A DNA stretch of 64,000 nt from Saprospiraceae bacterium (lineage in GTDB: Bacteria; Bacteroidota; Bacteroidia; Chitinophagales; Saprospiraceae). The stretch spans positions 65,436 through 129,435 of the forward strand of contig JARGNR010000003.1 of NCBI GenBank assembly GCA_029212405.1, given 5' to 3'. Below are positions 54,675 through 64,000 of the stretch, piece by piece. The notes below the pieces were generated by a model. The model did not search any database. It had not been told where the DNA came from and saw nothing but the letters and a program-made list of their open reading frames with translations. Position 1 is the first letter of the stretch, and each line of letters starts with the position of its first letter. The position numbers and the translations under genes were made by a program.

Positions 54675-55592
54675 ATGACCAATACGATAATACCAATGAT
54701 ATTATTGGTCGTTTTGAGTACCACTTACAGTTTTAGTCAGAATGATCAATATATCAATGCAACCCTCAATAGGGACAATTTTTCTAATAATATTCTAATT
54801 CACAATCTCGGTGGAGGCACCTCCTATGTTTCATTTGGAGATGTTGACATGTTGGATGCGAATGGGAGTATAATTAAGCTTTTTGAGTATCAACGAGAAG
54901 AAGATTTTGAACTTATATTTCAAATTGAAAAGGAAGTTCAAAATGATTTTTCATTTTCTTGTGGGAGCTTTTCGAATCCCACATCTCCGGAGTACTATTC
55001 GTTCCAATTTGAGCAAGGGAGCTGCTCTGTTTTAATAAATGGTACTTCGATTTCTTCATTTGACTATGATAGTGAAGGAATATTTAAGATTTATAAGTGT
55101 GGAGTATATATGACTTTTTATTACGATGAAGAGATAAAATATTCCAGCCCTATAATTCCTGAACTTCTTGTTTTTAGTCATTATATGAATGTGTCCACAT
55201 CTATTGATACAGATCTTTTTATGGCGACGAACCTTATTGAGGAAGAATGTATTCCCCCTTATGATTCCAAGTTGTATTTTTCAATGAAATTGGCGTACCC
55301 AAAAAACATTGCACGTACGGTGGATGGTTTACTCAATGTGAGTTTTATTCAGAAATACCATGTTCCTGAAGATGAGATCAGTACAATTAAGATATTTGAT
55401 TCAGACAGACTGAACAATACAGCGGTTAATACTCCTTTGGTGACAATGGATCTAGATAAAACCTATGGTCCCAACTATATATCAATTGAAATTGACGAAT
55501 TAGAAACGGAGCTTCAGCCCGATAAAATATATACGTTAGAAATTAATAACATTAATAAAGAAAAAACTTATTATCTGAAATTTAAGCTATAG
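54675..55592 (+). CDS. Exported protein of unknown function
   Basis: 305 aa with a signal peptide ending TYSFSQ. The mature part is beta-rich with a few Cys. A segment EISTIKIFDSDRLNNTA near residue 235 looks like a strand-loop of an Ig-like or CBM-like fold, and the C-terminus EINNINKEKTYYLKFKL resembles the closing strands of T9SS-like or Ig-like domains without a standard sorting motif. It is the first gene of the operon: 5 bp before the next lipoprotein gene, which in turn overlaps the giant RHS-like gene. Confidence 0.75.
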   Translation: MTNTIIPMILLVVLSTTYSFSQNDQYINATLNRDNFSNNILIHNLGGGTSYVSFGDVDMLDANGSIIKLFEYQREEDFELIFQIEKEVQNDFSFSCGSFSNPTSPEYYSFQFEQGSCSVLINGTSISSFDYDSEGIFKIYKCGVYMTFYYDEEIKYSSPIIPELLVFSHYMNVSTSIDTDLFMATNLIEEECIPPYDSKLYFSMKLAYPKNIARTVDGLLNVSFIQKYHVPEDEISTIKIFDSDRLNNTAVNTPLVTMDLDKTYGPNYISIEIDELETELQPDKIYTLEINNINKEKTYYLKFKL

Positions 55593-55597
55593 ACACG

Positions 55598-56158
55598 ATG
55601 ACAACCAATTACACTTACGCATTAGTATTGATACTACTAATGTTGTCCTCCTGTCGTGATACTGGATTAAACTTTGCTACGTACAGCAAATATGTTCAAG
55701 CCAATGAAAATGGCCTGAGAAAGTCCTTGGTAAGCGACAGCCTACTCATAGAAATGCAATATGTGACTACTGATATGATGTGTCACAATGCATTAAGATC
55801 AAACCCATCTCAGCCTTTATCAAATCTAAAGGATGAATACGGCAACAATCACAATGTTTTAATGAAAATTAAAAACATACATAATTTTGATTTGGGTACG
55901 TATTTAAATTTTGAATTTGAAAATGATATTCGTTGGATATGTAATTTCGACACGTTACGACCTGTATTATACCATCACGAAAACTTATCTTCTTTAAATC
56001 AAACACACCACATAGTTTTGGCATTTGATAAACATGAAAATGAACTATGTGATTTTAATATAACCATTACACCTAATTCAATAGTACGTTCAAAAGTAGA
56101 CGTCGTATTTGAGCAAGAATCTATCACTAATATACCCAATTTAAAATTTAATCTATGA
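55598..56158 (+). CDS. Lipoprotein of unknown function
   Basis: 186 aa. The signal peptide ends MLSSCR with the lipid-modified Cys near residue 19. The mature chain is alpha/beta with several His and Cys in the middle (MMCHNALRSN, RWICNFDTLRPVLYHH). No family was recognised. Its stop codon overlaps the start of the giant protein (ATGA), indicating translational coupling, so it is probably an assembly or anchoring partner of that protein (inference). Confidence 0.75.
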   Translation: MTTNYTYALVLILLMLSSCRDTGLNFATYSKYVQANENGLRKSLVSDSLLIEMQYVTTDMMCHNALRSNPSQPLSNLKDEYGNNHNVLMKIKNIHNFDLGTYLNFEFENDIRWICNFDTLRPVLYHHENLSSLNQTHHIVLAFDKHENELCDFNITITPNSIVRSKVDVVFEQESITNIPNLKFNL

Positions 56159-59100
56159 AAATGCATAGACAAAAAATTGCATGGACATTAGCATTGCTTA
56201 TGTTCGTGGAAACCCTCATGCCATTGCAAGTTTATGCATTGACATCGGGTCCAGCGCAACCTGAATTTTCTTCCTTTACCCCTGTTGGAGTAAGTGAAAT
56301 GGTTGATTTATTTTCAGGAGACTTTAATTACAATATTCCGCTTATAGAAGTTCCAGGTCCCAATGGAGGCTATCCTTTGAATTTAGCCTATCACTCACCT
56401 TCTAATTACGAAGAAGAAGCCAGTATGGTAGGGCTAGGTTGGAATATCAATATGGGAGCGATTACCAGAAATATGAGAGGGCTCCCCGATGATTTTGACG
56501 GCGATGAAGTAGAGACATTGAGAAGTAGGAAGACCGATTGGACGGTAGGAGTGACGGCAGCTATAGAAAATGAATTTTTTACTTTCTCGGGTAAAGGTGA
56601 TGATATTGATACCTCCTTGTCGGTTATTGGCAAGGCCAATATTTCGCCTTTTTATAATTCCTATAAAGGATTTGGATTAAAAATAGGATTAGATGCGACC
56701 TATATTCCTGTAAATAAGGGGCCATTTTCATTATCATATGGTACGGAATACAATACTCAGGAAGGGTTGGGATATAACGGAAGTGTAGGGTTATCAGGAA
56801 AGGTAAAGGGCTTAGAACAAGCAGGACTTACATTTGGATTTAGTGCTAACTCCATGGATGGATTAAAAGCACTCAATTTTAATTCAATGGTACCCAAAGT
56901 CACTAAAGCAAGTAATATGTTACCGAATATTCAACTACCAGTGAATACGCCTACATATGTTATCAATAACACCTCACCAATGAGTGGTGAGAATTTTACA
57001 TTTAAGTTATTGACGGGTGCATCCTTGTTTGGGTTAACAGTAGGATTGAGTGGTGAAGGATATTATTCTGCTCAACGACTTCGTTTCGATAATGAATGGA
57101 GGACGAATAAATCGTATGGATATTTGTATCTTCAAAATGGTCAAAATAATTTATATGCTACGCTTGATTTTAATCGGCTAAAGGATCGGCCGATAAAAAA
57201 GCACCATCAGAATTTGGCCATTCCTATGAATACGAAAGATTTTTACTCTTTGTCTGCACAAGGATCTTCAGGTACATTTTGTTTGGATCGAGATGATGTA
57301 GGTATTTATAGAGACAAAAAGGCAAGCTCTTATTTTGGTGGAGGGTCACTTAAGGGAAGTGTTGGAGGTGGAGGACTCTTTGATGGTGGAGTGGATGTTT
57401 CTTTAAATTTTTCCGAAAGTGAGAATGACGTCAAAAAATTGAAGGCATTTACAGAATCCAATTTGCAATTTCAACATATTGAAGCCAATGAAATTGAAGA
57501 GCCCTATTACTTTAGAAATCAGGCGGATATGGTCCAAAATAATAATTCGGATGGGTTGACTGGAAATGTATCCACACTTATTGATAACGATGACCTTATC
57601 GATTTCAAAATAATTCAAGATGATGGTCTTCCTTTGATTAAATCTTACTCACTGGAAGAAAATCGGTTTATTAAAAAGAAGAATGGGACAAATTACAATG
57701 GAAATAATAGTGGAGAGGCAATAGTAAATAATATTAAACCTGATCGTCAAAAGAGAAGTAATGTTTTGAAGCATTTTACTTGGAACGATTTGAATAAAAA
57801 AACACTGGATTTCAGTAATCAGGGGAGTCCTATTGAAGAAGGAAACTTGCTTCCTCAATTTGAAATTAACTATACAGATAAAAGTACACCTGGAACAACA
57901 ATCCCTGATGTACCATTGGAGGGAGAAAATTCCAATCAAATTGCTGCATTTACGGAATTGAAATCCAATGGTAACAAATACAATTTTGGATTGCCCGTAT
58001 ATAATCTTAGCCAGGTAGAGGCTACCTTTTCCGTTTCTAAAAAGACAAATTGTGTGACCACAATTGATATTCCTTTAAAATCGAATCAAACAAGCAATGA
58101 TAATGGAGACATTAAAGATGAATTAAAAAAAATCAAACATAACGTTGATGATTCGTTCAGTGAAGATCTATTGGACTGTAAATTAATACCTCGGTATGCG
58201 CATTCGCATTTACTTACTTCTGTTTTAGGTGCCGATTATATTGATGTCGACCCTACAGATGGTGAGCCCAAAGACAAAGATCTGGGTTATTGGGTGAAAT
58301 TTAAATATGAAAAAAGAGAAAACTTTAGGTGGAGAATGCCTTTTGCAGGGGCCAATTATTCCAAGGGACTTCAGTCCATCGGAGCAGATGATAAAGCTTA
58401 TTTTACATTTGGAGAGCGAGAGCAATATTACCCTCAATCTGTTGAAACGTCTTCTCATATTCTAGAGTTTAATTATGCACAAAGAGAGGATAATAGAGGC
58501 GCAAATGGAGTGATTGTACAAAAGGATGATGAATTGAACGGTGCACATTCGTATAAACTCGAATCCATGACCTTATATGTAAAAATGGGTACATGGAAAA
58601 AGAAAATAAGATCCATACAATTCGTAACTGAATATTTTTCTCAACAAGAAATACCTAATGCGGCGCTAGGAAAATTAAAACTTAAGAAAGTAGTATTCCG
58701 AAATTACAACAGCAATAGAGGTGCTTTGAATCCTTATGTATTTCATTACAATGAACCTACAGGAGACGCCAATATTTATAAGAGCTATAAAAAGGATCGT
58801 TGGGGTGTATTTAAGTCTTCATTTGGAGATGAAGAATGTGATGCAAATGAATTCCCGTATACCCGCCAAGACGCTGGTGATGTAGACGCAAGTTATTGGC
58901 ATTTGAAACAAATTGATTTACCTTCTGGATCTACGGTTACTGTAGATGTAAGCCGAGACCATTACAGCCATGTACAAGATAAAGTCGCTTGTGAAATGAT
59001 GCAAATCACTGGATTAGAAGTCAATGAAAGAGATTATATAACTGATGACATGTCTAATTCTAATCGATACAAAGTGTATTTTAAATTAAAGAAAAATCCA

Positions 59101-62100
59101 AATTCAGGTCAATCCTATCCTATTCAAAATTATTTTAATGATCTACATTTTGATTTAAATGGGCAACAATTGATTTTTAAAATAAAATCACAAATGATTG
59201 CTGTTGAGAATGGGGAAGATCCCGAAGATTATTCCGAGATCCTTACAGGAGGAGCATACATAACTAGCTATGGAATAGAAGGGGAAGGGGATGAAGAAGT
59301 AGGTTGGGTAAAACTAGATACCTATGACGAATTAAATATTGAATCTGAAGATATCAATGAAAACCATCCGTTTGTGGTGACCGCGTGGCAGTTTTTGAAA
59401 ATAAATTTAGCTCGTATTACAACGGACCAAAAAGTAGTATCCGAAAACTCAACAGGCTTATCAAAAATTAATAAACTACTATCAAGTATAAATTCATTAT
59501 TGGGAACCTACAAAAACTTTTATAGCAAGGCAGATGCCAATGATTATGGAAGAAAAATTATTCTTAAAGATTCTTATTTGCGATTAAATTCTCCTGATAA
59601 GAAGAAATATGGAGGCAATGTCAAGGTAGATGCGATTAGAATTGCCTCAGAATGGGATGATGAAGTAACTCCGGAATATGGTAACGTTTATGATTATACC
59701 GTTACGGAAAGCGTCTTTGTTAATAATGAGTTTGTAGATAATGTAGTAAGTGCTGGAGTAGCAGCTAATGAACCAACAATTGGAAATGAAGAGACAGCAT
59801 ATAAGTACATGAAACATATTGACAAGGATATAAAACAATCGACTGACGGATTGATTTTTGAAGAGCACCCTTATAATGATGTATATTTTCCAACGGCCCA
59901 TGTTGGGTATAGATCAGTAAAAGTCAGGTCGTTAGCCTCTCAATATCATTACAGTCGATTTTTGGAAGAAGATGATGATCCTGACAATGACGATGGACCG
60001 AAAGGGTTTTCTGATGCTTTGGCGGATGAACTTATACCTATATTAACTCAAGATATTAGTTCAACTGGGCAGGCCATTCATGAATTTTATACGGCAAAAG
60101 ATTATCCCGTCTTAACTCGAGAATCCAAAGTGCAAAGTAAAGAGTATTGGCCCAAAATAATTCCTATTCCATTTGTAGGAGCAATAAAGAAAAATGGATT
60201 GACTGCAAGTCAGGCCTATGTAGTTGAAAAGAATGATATGCATGGAAAGCCAAAAAGCGTAGCGTATTATGGTCAGGATAAATCAGGAGCTTTTCTTGAT
60301 GACAAAGTGAGCAGCGTTGAATATATCTACCACGATAAAGAGATTCAACATAGACATGGGGTGGTAAGCAAAAAATCGAGGCAACTGACAAATACTGTAA
60401 ACCTGCATGGAAACTATGATGGGGATAAGGTTTTCGTTGGAGAATTAGGAGTCCATAGAAATTTGGAATTAGACATTAGGGAACATGAATCCGTAAGCCA
60501 ATCTGTTGGAGGAAATTTTGATGTGAATGGGATGTTGTTCGGTATTTTTCCTTTGATTTTACCAACTGCATTGCCAGATTACAGTTATAAATCAGAACAA
60601 ATGGAGACAGGTGTTTCCAACAAAGTAATCAGTAGAAAAGGTATTCTAAAAAAAGTGATTGCTTCTGATGGTACGTCTGTAGTAGAAACGGAAAATTTAG
60701 TTTATGATCCGTATACTGGATCAGCTTTGGTCACTTCTGTAAATAATAGTTTTGATAACAAGGTGTATTCCTACAATGTTCCAGCTCATCAAGGGCACCC
60801 AAGAATGGGGGCTGCCTACGAGAATATTGGTTTTACCTATACTTCAATAGCTATTTTAGGAGAAAATCAAAAAACCAATTTTTTGGATCACTTTTGTGAT
60901 GGGCTGATAGAAGTTAATTTGAATGAAGATGTAATTGATCAACTCATTCCTGGGGATGAAGTTAGAGTTCGATTTGGAAATAGTGATACAGGTTTCGAGT
61001 TTTCTGGTACGTATGAAAAGCAACTTGATAACTCTACCGCGTTGTATAAAATTGATCAGAGTTTGATTACTTTAATTGATCTTTTAAATACGTTCTTACC
61101 GTTTAATTTTAATTTTCCTTTTCCAATCTTCTTTGAAACCATTCGATCGGGAAATAGAAATCAATTGAATGCTCCTGGACAGTCAGTCGCTACTTTGGTT
61201 GATCCAACAAGTTCTTCCAATTTAGAGCAATCTCAAGTGTTGGATGCTTCTGTAACTCTTTACAATGATTTTTGGTTTGGAAACGCAAAGGATCCATGTG
61301 ATACGGATGTGGATTATGATTGTGATGGAATTGTAGATTCAGAAGATAACTGTATTATGGTATACAACCCAAATCAGATTGATTGCGATGGGGATGGGAT
61401 AGGAGATTTGTGTGAACCATGTTATAATTTAATTTGTGATTCAAATTGTGAAGATCATGAGACAGATTGGGATTGTGATGGAATACCAAATGGTGAAGAC
61501 CTCTGTGAATGTGATCCTACTCAATCCATCAAAGATGAAACAAACAATGATAATAAAAGCCCTTGCGGAGCATTGATTAATCATGCTGCGAACAATGCAA
61601 AATTAAATACAGGTACAAAAGAGTCCAGCAAAGAAAGGTCTTCTGGATATGCCATTGCCGATGGAATATCGGATTACAAGTCTGGGGTCAAAGGTATCTT
61701 TAGACAACAATCATCGTACAAGTATAAATCGGATCGAAATTATACGGAATCTGTGGATGCAGATGGTTCTCCTATTCGTTTTGAGCAAAAAGGAACGTAT
61801 AGTGATGAATTCAAAATGTACCAATGGCAAGATTGGGAAGAAGGAAGTAATGGGTTTGCCTTTAATGGTACTGCAGAAAAAGATAAATGGTTGATTGGAG
61901 AAGAAATCACCAATTACAGTGCTACGGGAATAGCAAAAGAAAGTAAAAATGCATTGGATATTTACAGCGCGGTGTTGCTGACTCCATTGGGAGTACAAGT
62001 AGGGAGGTCGATGCCTTCAAGATTTGCACATCCTACCAATGTACTGGCAAAAGTTGGTAACTCGAGATATTACGAAGCTGCGAACACCAGTTTTGAAAAC

Positions 62101-63039
62101 TATGAGAATACCATGCAGAATTATGATGATTATCCGGAAAATGGCACACACTTTAATTTTCAAGCTGATATGGTTTCCTGGCAAGCATGTGAAGTGTATA
62201 ACATTATTACACCTTTTACACCCAAAGAAGAAGGAGATCTTGCAATCGTAGAAGTTGATTTTCCATTCCATCCAAATCATCAATTATGGGGTGCAGAAAT
62301 AGAGCTATGTCTCATGATGGATAATGAAGGAAATACAGAAACCATTAAAGGGTTGATTGCAAGTGTGACATCGGTCGATAATAACTATACAAAAATTACA
62401 TTTGAAGTCACTGAAAACTGTATCGGTGAAGGTGGGAATTATTATGGTAGATCGGTTATTATCAGAGGAAATGACTTGGAAAATGATATTGATATCATCA
62501 ATCTAGATGTAGTTCCAATTGCTCATACGGGAGAATACAGTTTGCCAATCACAACTGATGCTGAATTTTATCAACCCTTGTTACGTCTTGTCCCAGGAAA
62601 ACAATATCATTTTTCAGCCTGGGTATCAGATAACGACGCTTACAATTATAATTTAGAAGATAATGGGGTCTCCATTGAGGTAGGAGGAGCATTGTTTACA
62701 CCCTCAGGTCAAAAGGTAGAAGGATGGCAAAAAGTAGAAGGGGATTTTACGGTAAATTCATTAGGTTACTTTATACCCGTTATTGAAATATCTAAGGGAG
62801 ACTTATCGGGGACCTTGTATTTAGATGATGTGAGATTGTACCCTACAGAAGGTCAAATGGAAAGTTATGTCTATGATCCAACTACTTTCCAGTTGACGCA
62901 TACCCTTGACGATAACAATTATTTTACCAAATACATTTACAATTCTGATGGCGATTTGATTTCTATTCAAAAAGAGACGGAAAGGGGCATTAAAACCATT
63001 CAAGAAAATCGTAAAAACTTAATAGAAACAGATGAATAA
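56155..63039 (+). CDS. Giant RHS-type surface protein with thrombospondin-3 repeats
   Basis: 2294 aa. A signal peptide or anchor (ALLMFVETLMPLQVYA) leads into a family signature shared by large Bacteroidota RHS-like proteins: FTPVGVSEMVDLFSGDFNYN, LNLAYHSPSNYEEEASMVGL and NINMGAITRNMRGLPDDF. A long beta-rich body follows. Near residues 1715-1795 are Asp/Cys-rich thrombospondin type 3 calcium loops (DYDCDGIVDSEDNC, DCDGDGIGDLCEPC, DWDCDGIPNGEDLC). Near residues 2160-2235 there is a CBM-like domain. The end, DDNNYFTKYIYNSDGDLISI, is a YD-repeat-like unit typical of these proteins. The chain ends without an RHS-core/toxin cassette. It is probably surface-exposed or secreted; the function is unknown. 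Confidence 0.82.
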   Translation: MKMHRQKIAWTLALLMFVETLMPLQVYALTSGPAQPEFSSFTPVGVSEMVDLFSGDFNYNIPLIEVPGPNGGYPLNLAYHSPSNYEEEASMVGLGWNINMGAITRNMRGLPDDFDGDEVETLRSRKTDWTVGVTAAIENEFFTFSGKGDDIDTSLSVIGKANISPFYNSYKGFGLKIGLDATYIPVNKGPFSLSYGTEYNTQEGLGYNGSVGLSGKVKGLEQAGLTFGFSANSMDGLKALNFNSMVPKVTKASNMLPNIQLPVNTPTYVINNTSPMSGENFTFKLLTGASLFGLTVGLSGEGYYSAQRLRFDNEWRTNKSYGYLYLQNGQNNLYATLDFNRLKDRPIKKHHQNLAIPMNTKDFYSLSAQGSSGTFCLDRDDVGIYRDKKASSYFGGGSLKGSVGGGGLFDGGVDVSLNFSESENDVKKLKAFTESNLQFQHIEANEIEEPYYFRNQADMVQNNNSDGLTGNVSTLIDNDDLIDFKIIQDDGLPLIKSYSLEENRFIKKKNGTNYNGNNSGEAIVNNIKPDRQKRSNVLKHFTWNDLNKKTLDFSNQGSPIEEGNLLPQFEINYTDKSTPGTTIPDVPLEGENSNQIAAFTELKSNGNKYNFGLPVYNLSQVEATFSVSKKTNCVTTIDIPLKSNQTSNDNGDIKDELKKIKHNVDDSFSEDLLDCKLIPRYAHSHLLTSVLGADYIDVDPTDGEPKDKDLGYWVKFKYEKRENFRWRMPFAGANYSKGLQSIGADDKAYFTFGEREQYYPQSVETSSHILEFNYAQREDNRGANGVIVQKDDELNGAHSYKLESMTLYVKMGTWKKKIRSIQFVTEYFSQQEIPNAALGKLKLKKVVFRNYNSNRGALNPYVFHYNEPTGDANIYKSYKKDRWGVFKSSFGDEECDANEFPYTRQDAGDVDASYWHLKQIDLPSGSTVTVDVSRDHYSHVQDKVACEMMQITGLEVNERDYITDDMSNSNRYKVYFKLKKNPNSGQSYPIQNYFNDLHFDLNGQQLIFKIKSQMIAVENGEDPEDYSEILTGGAYITSYGIEGEGDEEVGWVKLDTYDELNIESEDINENHPFVVTAWQFLKINLARITTDQKVVSENSTGLSKINKLLSSINSLLGTYKNFYSKADANDYGRKIILKDSYLRLNSPDKKKYGGNVKVDAIRIASEWDDEVTPEYGNVYDYTVTESVFVNNEFVDNVVSAGVAANEPTIGNEETAYKYMKHIDKDIKQSTDGLIFEEHPYNDVYFPTAHVGYRSVKVRSLASQYHYSRFLEEDDDPDNDDGPKGFSDALADELIPILTQDISSTGQAIHEFYTAKDYPVLTRESKVQSKEYWPKIIPIPFVGAIKKNGLTASQAYVVEKNDMHGKPKSVAYYGQDKSGAFLDDKVSSVEYIYHDKEIQHRHGVVSKKSRQLTNTVNLHGNYDGDKVFVGELGVHRNLELDIREHESVSQSVGGNFDVNGMLFGIFPLILPTALPDYSYKSEQMETGVSNKVISRKGILKKVIASDGTSVVETENLVYDPYTGSALVTSVNNSFDNKVYSYNVPAHQGHPRMGAAYENIGFTYTSIAILGENQKTNFLDHFCDGLIEVNLNEDVIDQLIPGDEVRVRFGNSDTGFEFSGTYEKQLDNSTALYKIDQSLITLIDLLNTFLPFNFNFPFPIFFETIRSGNRNQLNAPGQSVATLVDPTSSSNLEQSQVLDASVTLYNDFWFGNAKDPCDTDVDYDCDGIVDSEDNCIMVYNPNQIDCDGDGIGDLCEPCYNLICDSNCEDHETDWDCDGIPNGEDLCECDPTQSIKDETNNDNKSPCGALINHAANNAKLNTGTKESSKERSSGYAIADGISDYKSGVKGIFRQQSSYKYKSDRNYTESVDADGSPIRFEQKGTYSDEFKMYQWQDWEEGSNGFAFNGTAEKDKWLIGEEITNYSATGIAKESKNALDIYSAVLLTPLGVQVGRSMPSRFAHPTNVLAKVGNSRYYEAANTSFENYENTMQNYDDYPENGTHFNFQADMVSWQACEVYNIITPFTPKEEGDLAIVEVDFPFHPNHQLWGAEIELCLMMDNEGNTETIKGLIASVTSVDNNYTKITFEVTENCIGEGGNYYGRSVIIRGNDLENDIDIINLDVVPIAHTGEYSLPITTDAEFYQPLLRLVPGKQYHFSAWVSDNDAYNYNLEDNGVSIEVGGALFTPSGQKVEGWQKVEGDFTVNSLGYFIPVIEISKGDLSGTLYLDDVRLYPTEGQMESYVYDPTTFQLTHTLDDNNYFTKYIYNSDGDLISIQKETERGIKTIQENRKNLIETDE

Positions 63040-63718
63040 GCTCATTATACTTTTTATGCTAGTGGCCCAAATATCAATAGGGCAAAATTTACAATTAGAT
63101 TTTGATCAATTCAAAACAATTTTGAAGACGTCTCCCTGCACTTTCGAAGTAGATCTGTATTTGAAGCATTCCAATGGGGTATCAAATATGCACTATTCAT
63201 ATGCAATGGATGAAGATCAAATTAAAGTAACAAGTAAAGACGTTTTGTATATTTTTAATGGAGAAATAGGTGTGCTGATCTACCATCCAGACCAAACGGT
63301 TATGGTAAAGCAAAATAATCAAAATCAAAAGGCGATTGAAGTAGACTTTTCTCAATTTGATTTTGATCAACTGATCCCAAGTAATGATGTGCAACATTCG
63401 ATTTACGATGATTTTAAGTATTCCAGTACAAAAAAGTATAAAGTATATACCTACCAAAATTCGGGTTCGGGTTCGATGAAATCAGGCATTGTCAAAATTG
63501 ATAAGGTAAGTGGTTTGCCTGTACATATTGAAACAGTGATGAATACTGATCAACGCATAGGTTATCCTGAAGAAGTATCCTATCGACTAAAAAATTATCG
63601 TAAAAAGGAATCCATTCCTTCCTCTGAATTTTCATTTGACGATATTCTAACGATTGATGAAGATGCTTTTGTACGATTGACTAAAAAATATTCCAATTAC
63701 AATTTAATAGGTTCTTGA
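63032..63718 (+). CDS. Exported LolA-like protein
   Basis: 228 aa, overlapping the end of the giant gene by 8 bp. A signal peptide ends SIGQ. The mature part shows alternating strands such as TFEVDLYLKHSNGVSNMHYS, IKVTSKDVLYIFNGEIGVLI and KYKVYTYQNSGSG. This pattern recalls the LolA/LppX half-barrel that holds lipids or lipoprotein acyl chains, but the match is only by pattern. Its place inside the RHS operon suggests a periplasmic helper (inference). Confidence 0.7.
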   Translation: MNKLIILFMLVAQISIGQNLQLDFDQFKTILKTSPCTFEVDLYLKHSNGVSNMHYSYAMDEDQIKVTSKDVLYIFNGEIGVLIYHPDQTVMVKQNNQNQKAIEVDFSQFDFDQLIPSNDVQHSIYDDFKYSSTKKYKVYTYQNSGSGSMKSGIVKIDKVSGLPVHIETVMNTDQRIGYPEEVSYRLKNYRKKESIPSSEFSFDDILTIDEDAFVRLTKKYSNYNLIGS

Positions 63719-63722
63719 TGTT

Positions 63723-64000
63723 ATGAAAAAAATGATATACCAAATTACACGAATTATAACACTACTATGTTTAGGGCTCACTACCTTAACTGGGCAAGTT
63801 TTACCAGAAGAAAACTATGCATTTGTCTTTCGAGATGTTCAATTTATCCAACCAGAAGTAGATGTTATTGGCGTAGCTTCTCTGGATTTTGAATTGGACT
63901 ACGAAGACAATGCCGCTCAAGATTATTTGAGAGAGGAAATACAAGTGCGTCTTGTCTATAACCGAGATCAGTTTACTGATAAAAAAGACAATCATTGGAC
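63723..64000 (+). CDS. Exported protein, 5' part only (runs off window)
   Basis: ATG 63723 opens a frame with no stop to the window end (92 codons). A signal peptide (IITLLCLGLTTLTGQ) is followed by a short mature part (EENYAFVFRDVQFIQ, LDFELDYEDNAAQD). It lies 4 bp after the LolA-like gene and so is the fifth gene of the same run. The rest of the protein and its family cannot be judged from here. Confidence 0.75.
   Translation, partial: MKKMIYQITRIITLLCLGLTTLTGQVLPEENYAFVFRDVQFIQPEVDVIGVASLDFELDYEDNAAQDYLREEIQVRLVYNRDQFTDKKDNHW

Noticed and set aside
56155..63039. RHS polymorphic toxin with immunity gene
   Set aside because: No RHS core, protease site or toxin tip at the C-terminus, and the following genes encode exported proteins with signal peptides rather than a small cytosolic immunity protein.

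Overview
The window is A+T-rich chromosomal DNA from a Bacteroidota bacterium, most likely of the Saprospiria type. The evidence is: type IX secretion (T9SS) C-terminal sorting domains on several secreted proteins, including one type B (gliding-motility) domain; a gingipain-like C25 (PorU-like) peptidase; a short primary sigma factor without region 1.1; many lipoproteins; and promoters of the Bacteroidota form (TTG, about 20 bp, TAnnTTTG) with no obvious Shine-Dalgarno sites. No phage, IS element or CRISPR array was seen.

Layout. 1-2500: two lipoprotein genes on the minus strand and a tRNA-Leu(CAA) whose 5' leader holds a second, truncated copy of the tRNA 5' part. 2518-5438: five tandem paralogues of an unrecognised small exported membrane protein. 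The last two arose from a roughly 750-bp duplication that also copied the 3' end of the neighbouring rseP gene. 5461-12387: rseP, a plug-domain lipoprotein, a PD40 propeller lipoprotein, a TIM-barrel sugar isomerase-like lipoprotein, a membrane protein and an alpha/beta hydrolase. 12595-18721: primary sigma factor, a thioredoxin-dockerin fusion, a SUI1/YciH-like factor, a serine beta-lactamase-like hydrolase and a VWA/MoxR-type AAA+ pair. 18898-23158: tyrosine/homogentisate catabolism (hmgA, fumarylacetoacetase, MarR regulator, then hppD); both promoters share an 11-bp dyad that is a good candidate operator. 23396-31155: a T9SS cargo protein with a cohesin-like domain, followed by a DUF4956 - HlyD-like adaptor - TolC-like - CotH kinase cassette. 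31818-35626: cytochrome c, anmK and an EcsAB-like ABC pair. 36025-48200: a T9SS type B protein, LptC, a very large C25/PorU-like peptidase, a Wzm/Wzt polysaccharide exporter and two glycosyltransferases, which together look like cell-envelope and surface-anchoring functions. 48215-52359: purL and a small unknown gene. 52491-64000: a T9SS cargo protein divergent from a tightly packed run of exported proteins, including a 2294-aa RHS-type surface protein with thrombospondin type 3 repeats; the last gene runs off the window.

The strongest candidates for undescribed biology are the DUF4956/HlyD/TolC/CotH cassette, the five-paralogue array with its rseP relic, the tRNA-Leu leader duplication, the shared dyad in the tyrosine-catabolism promoters, and the RHS-like surface-protein operon.
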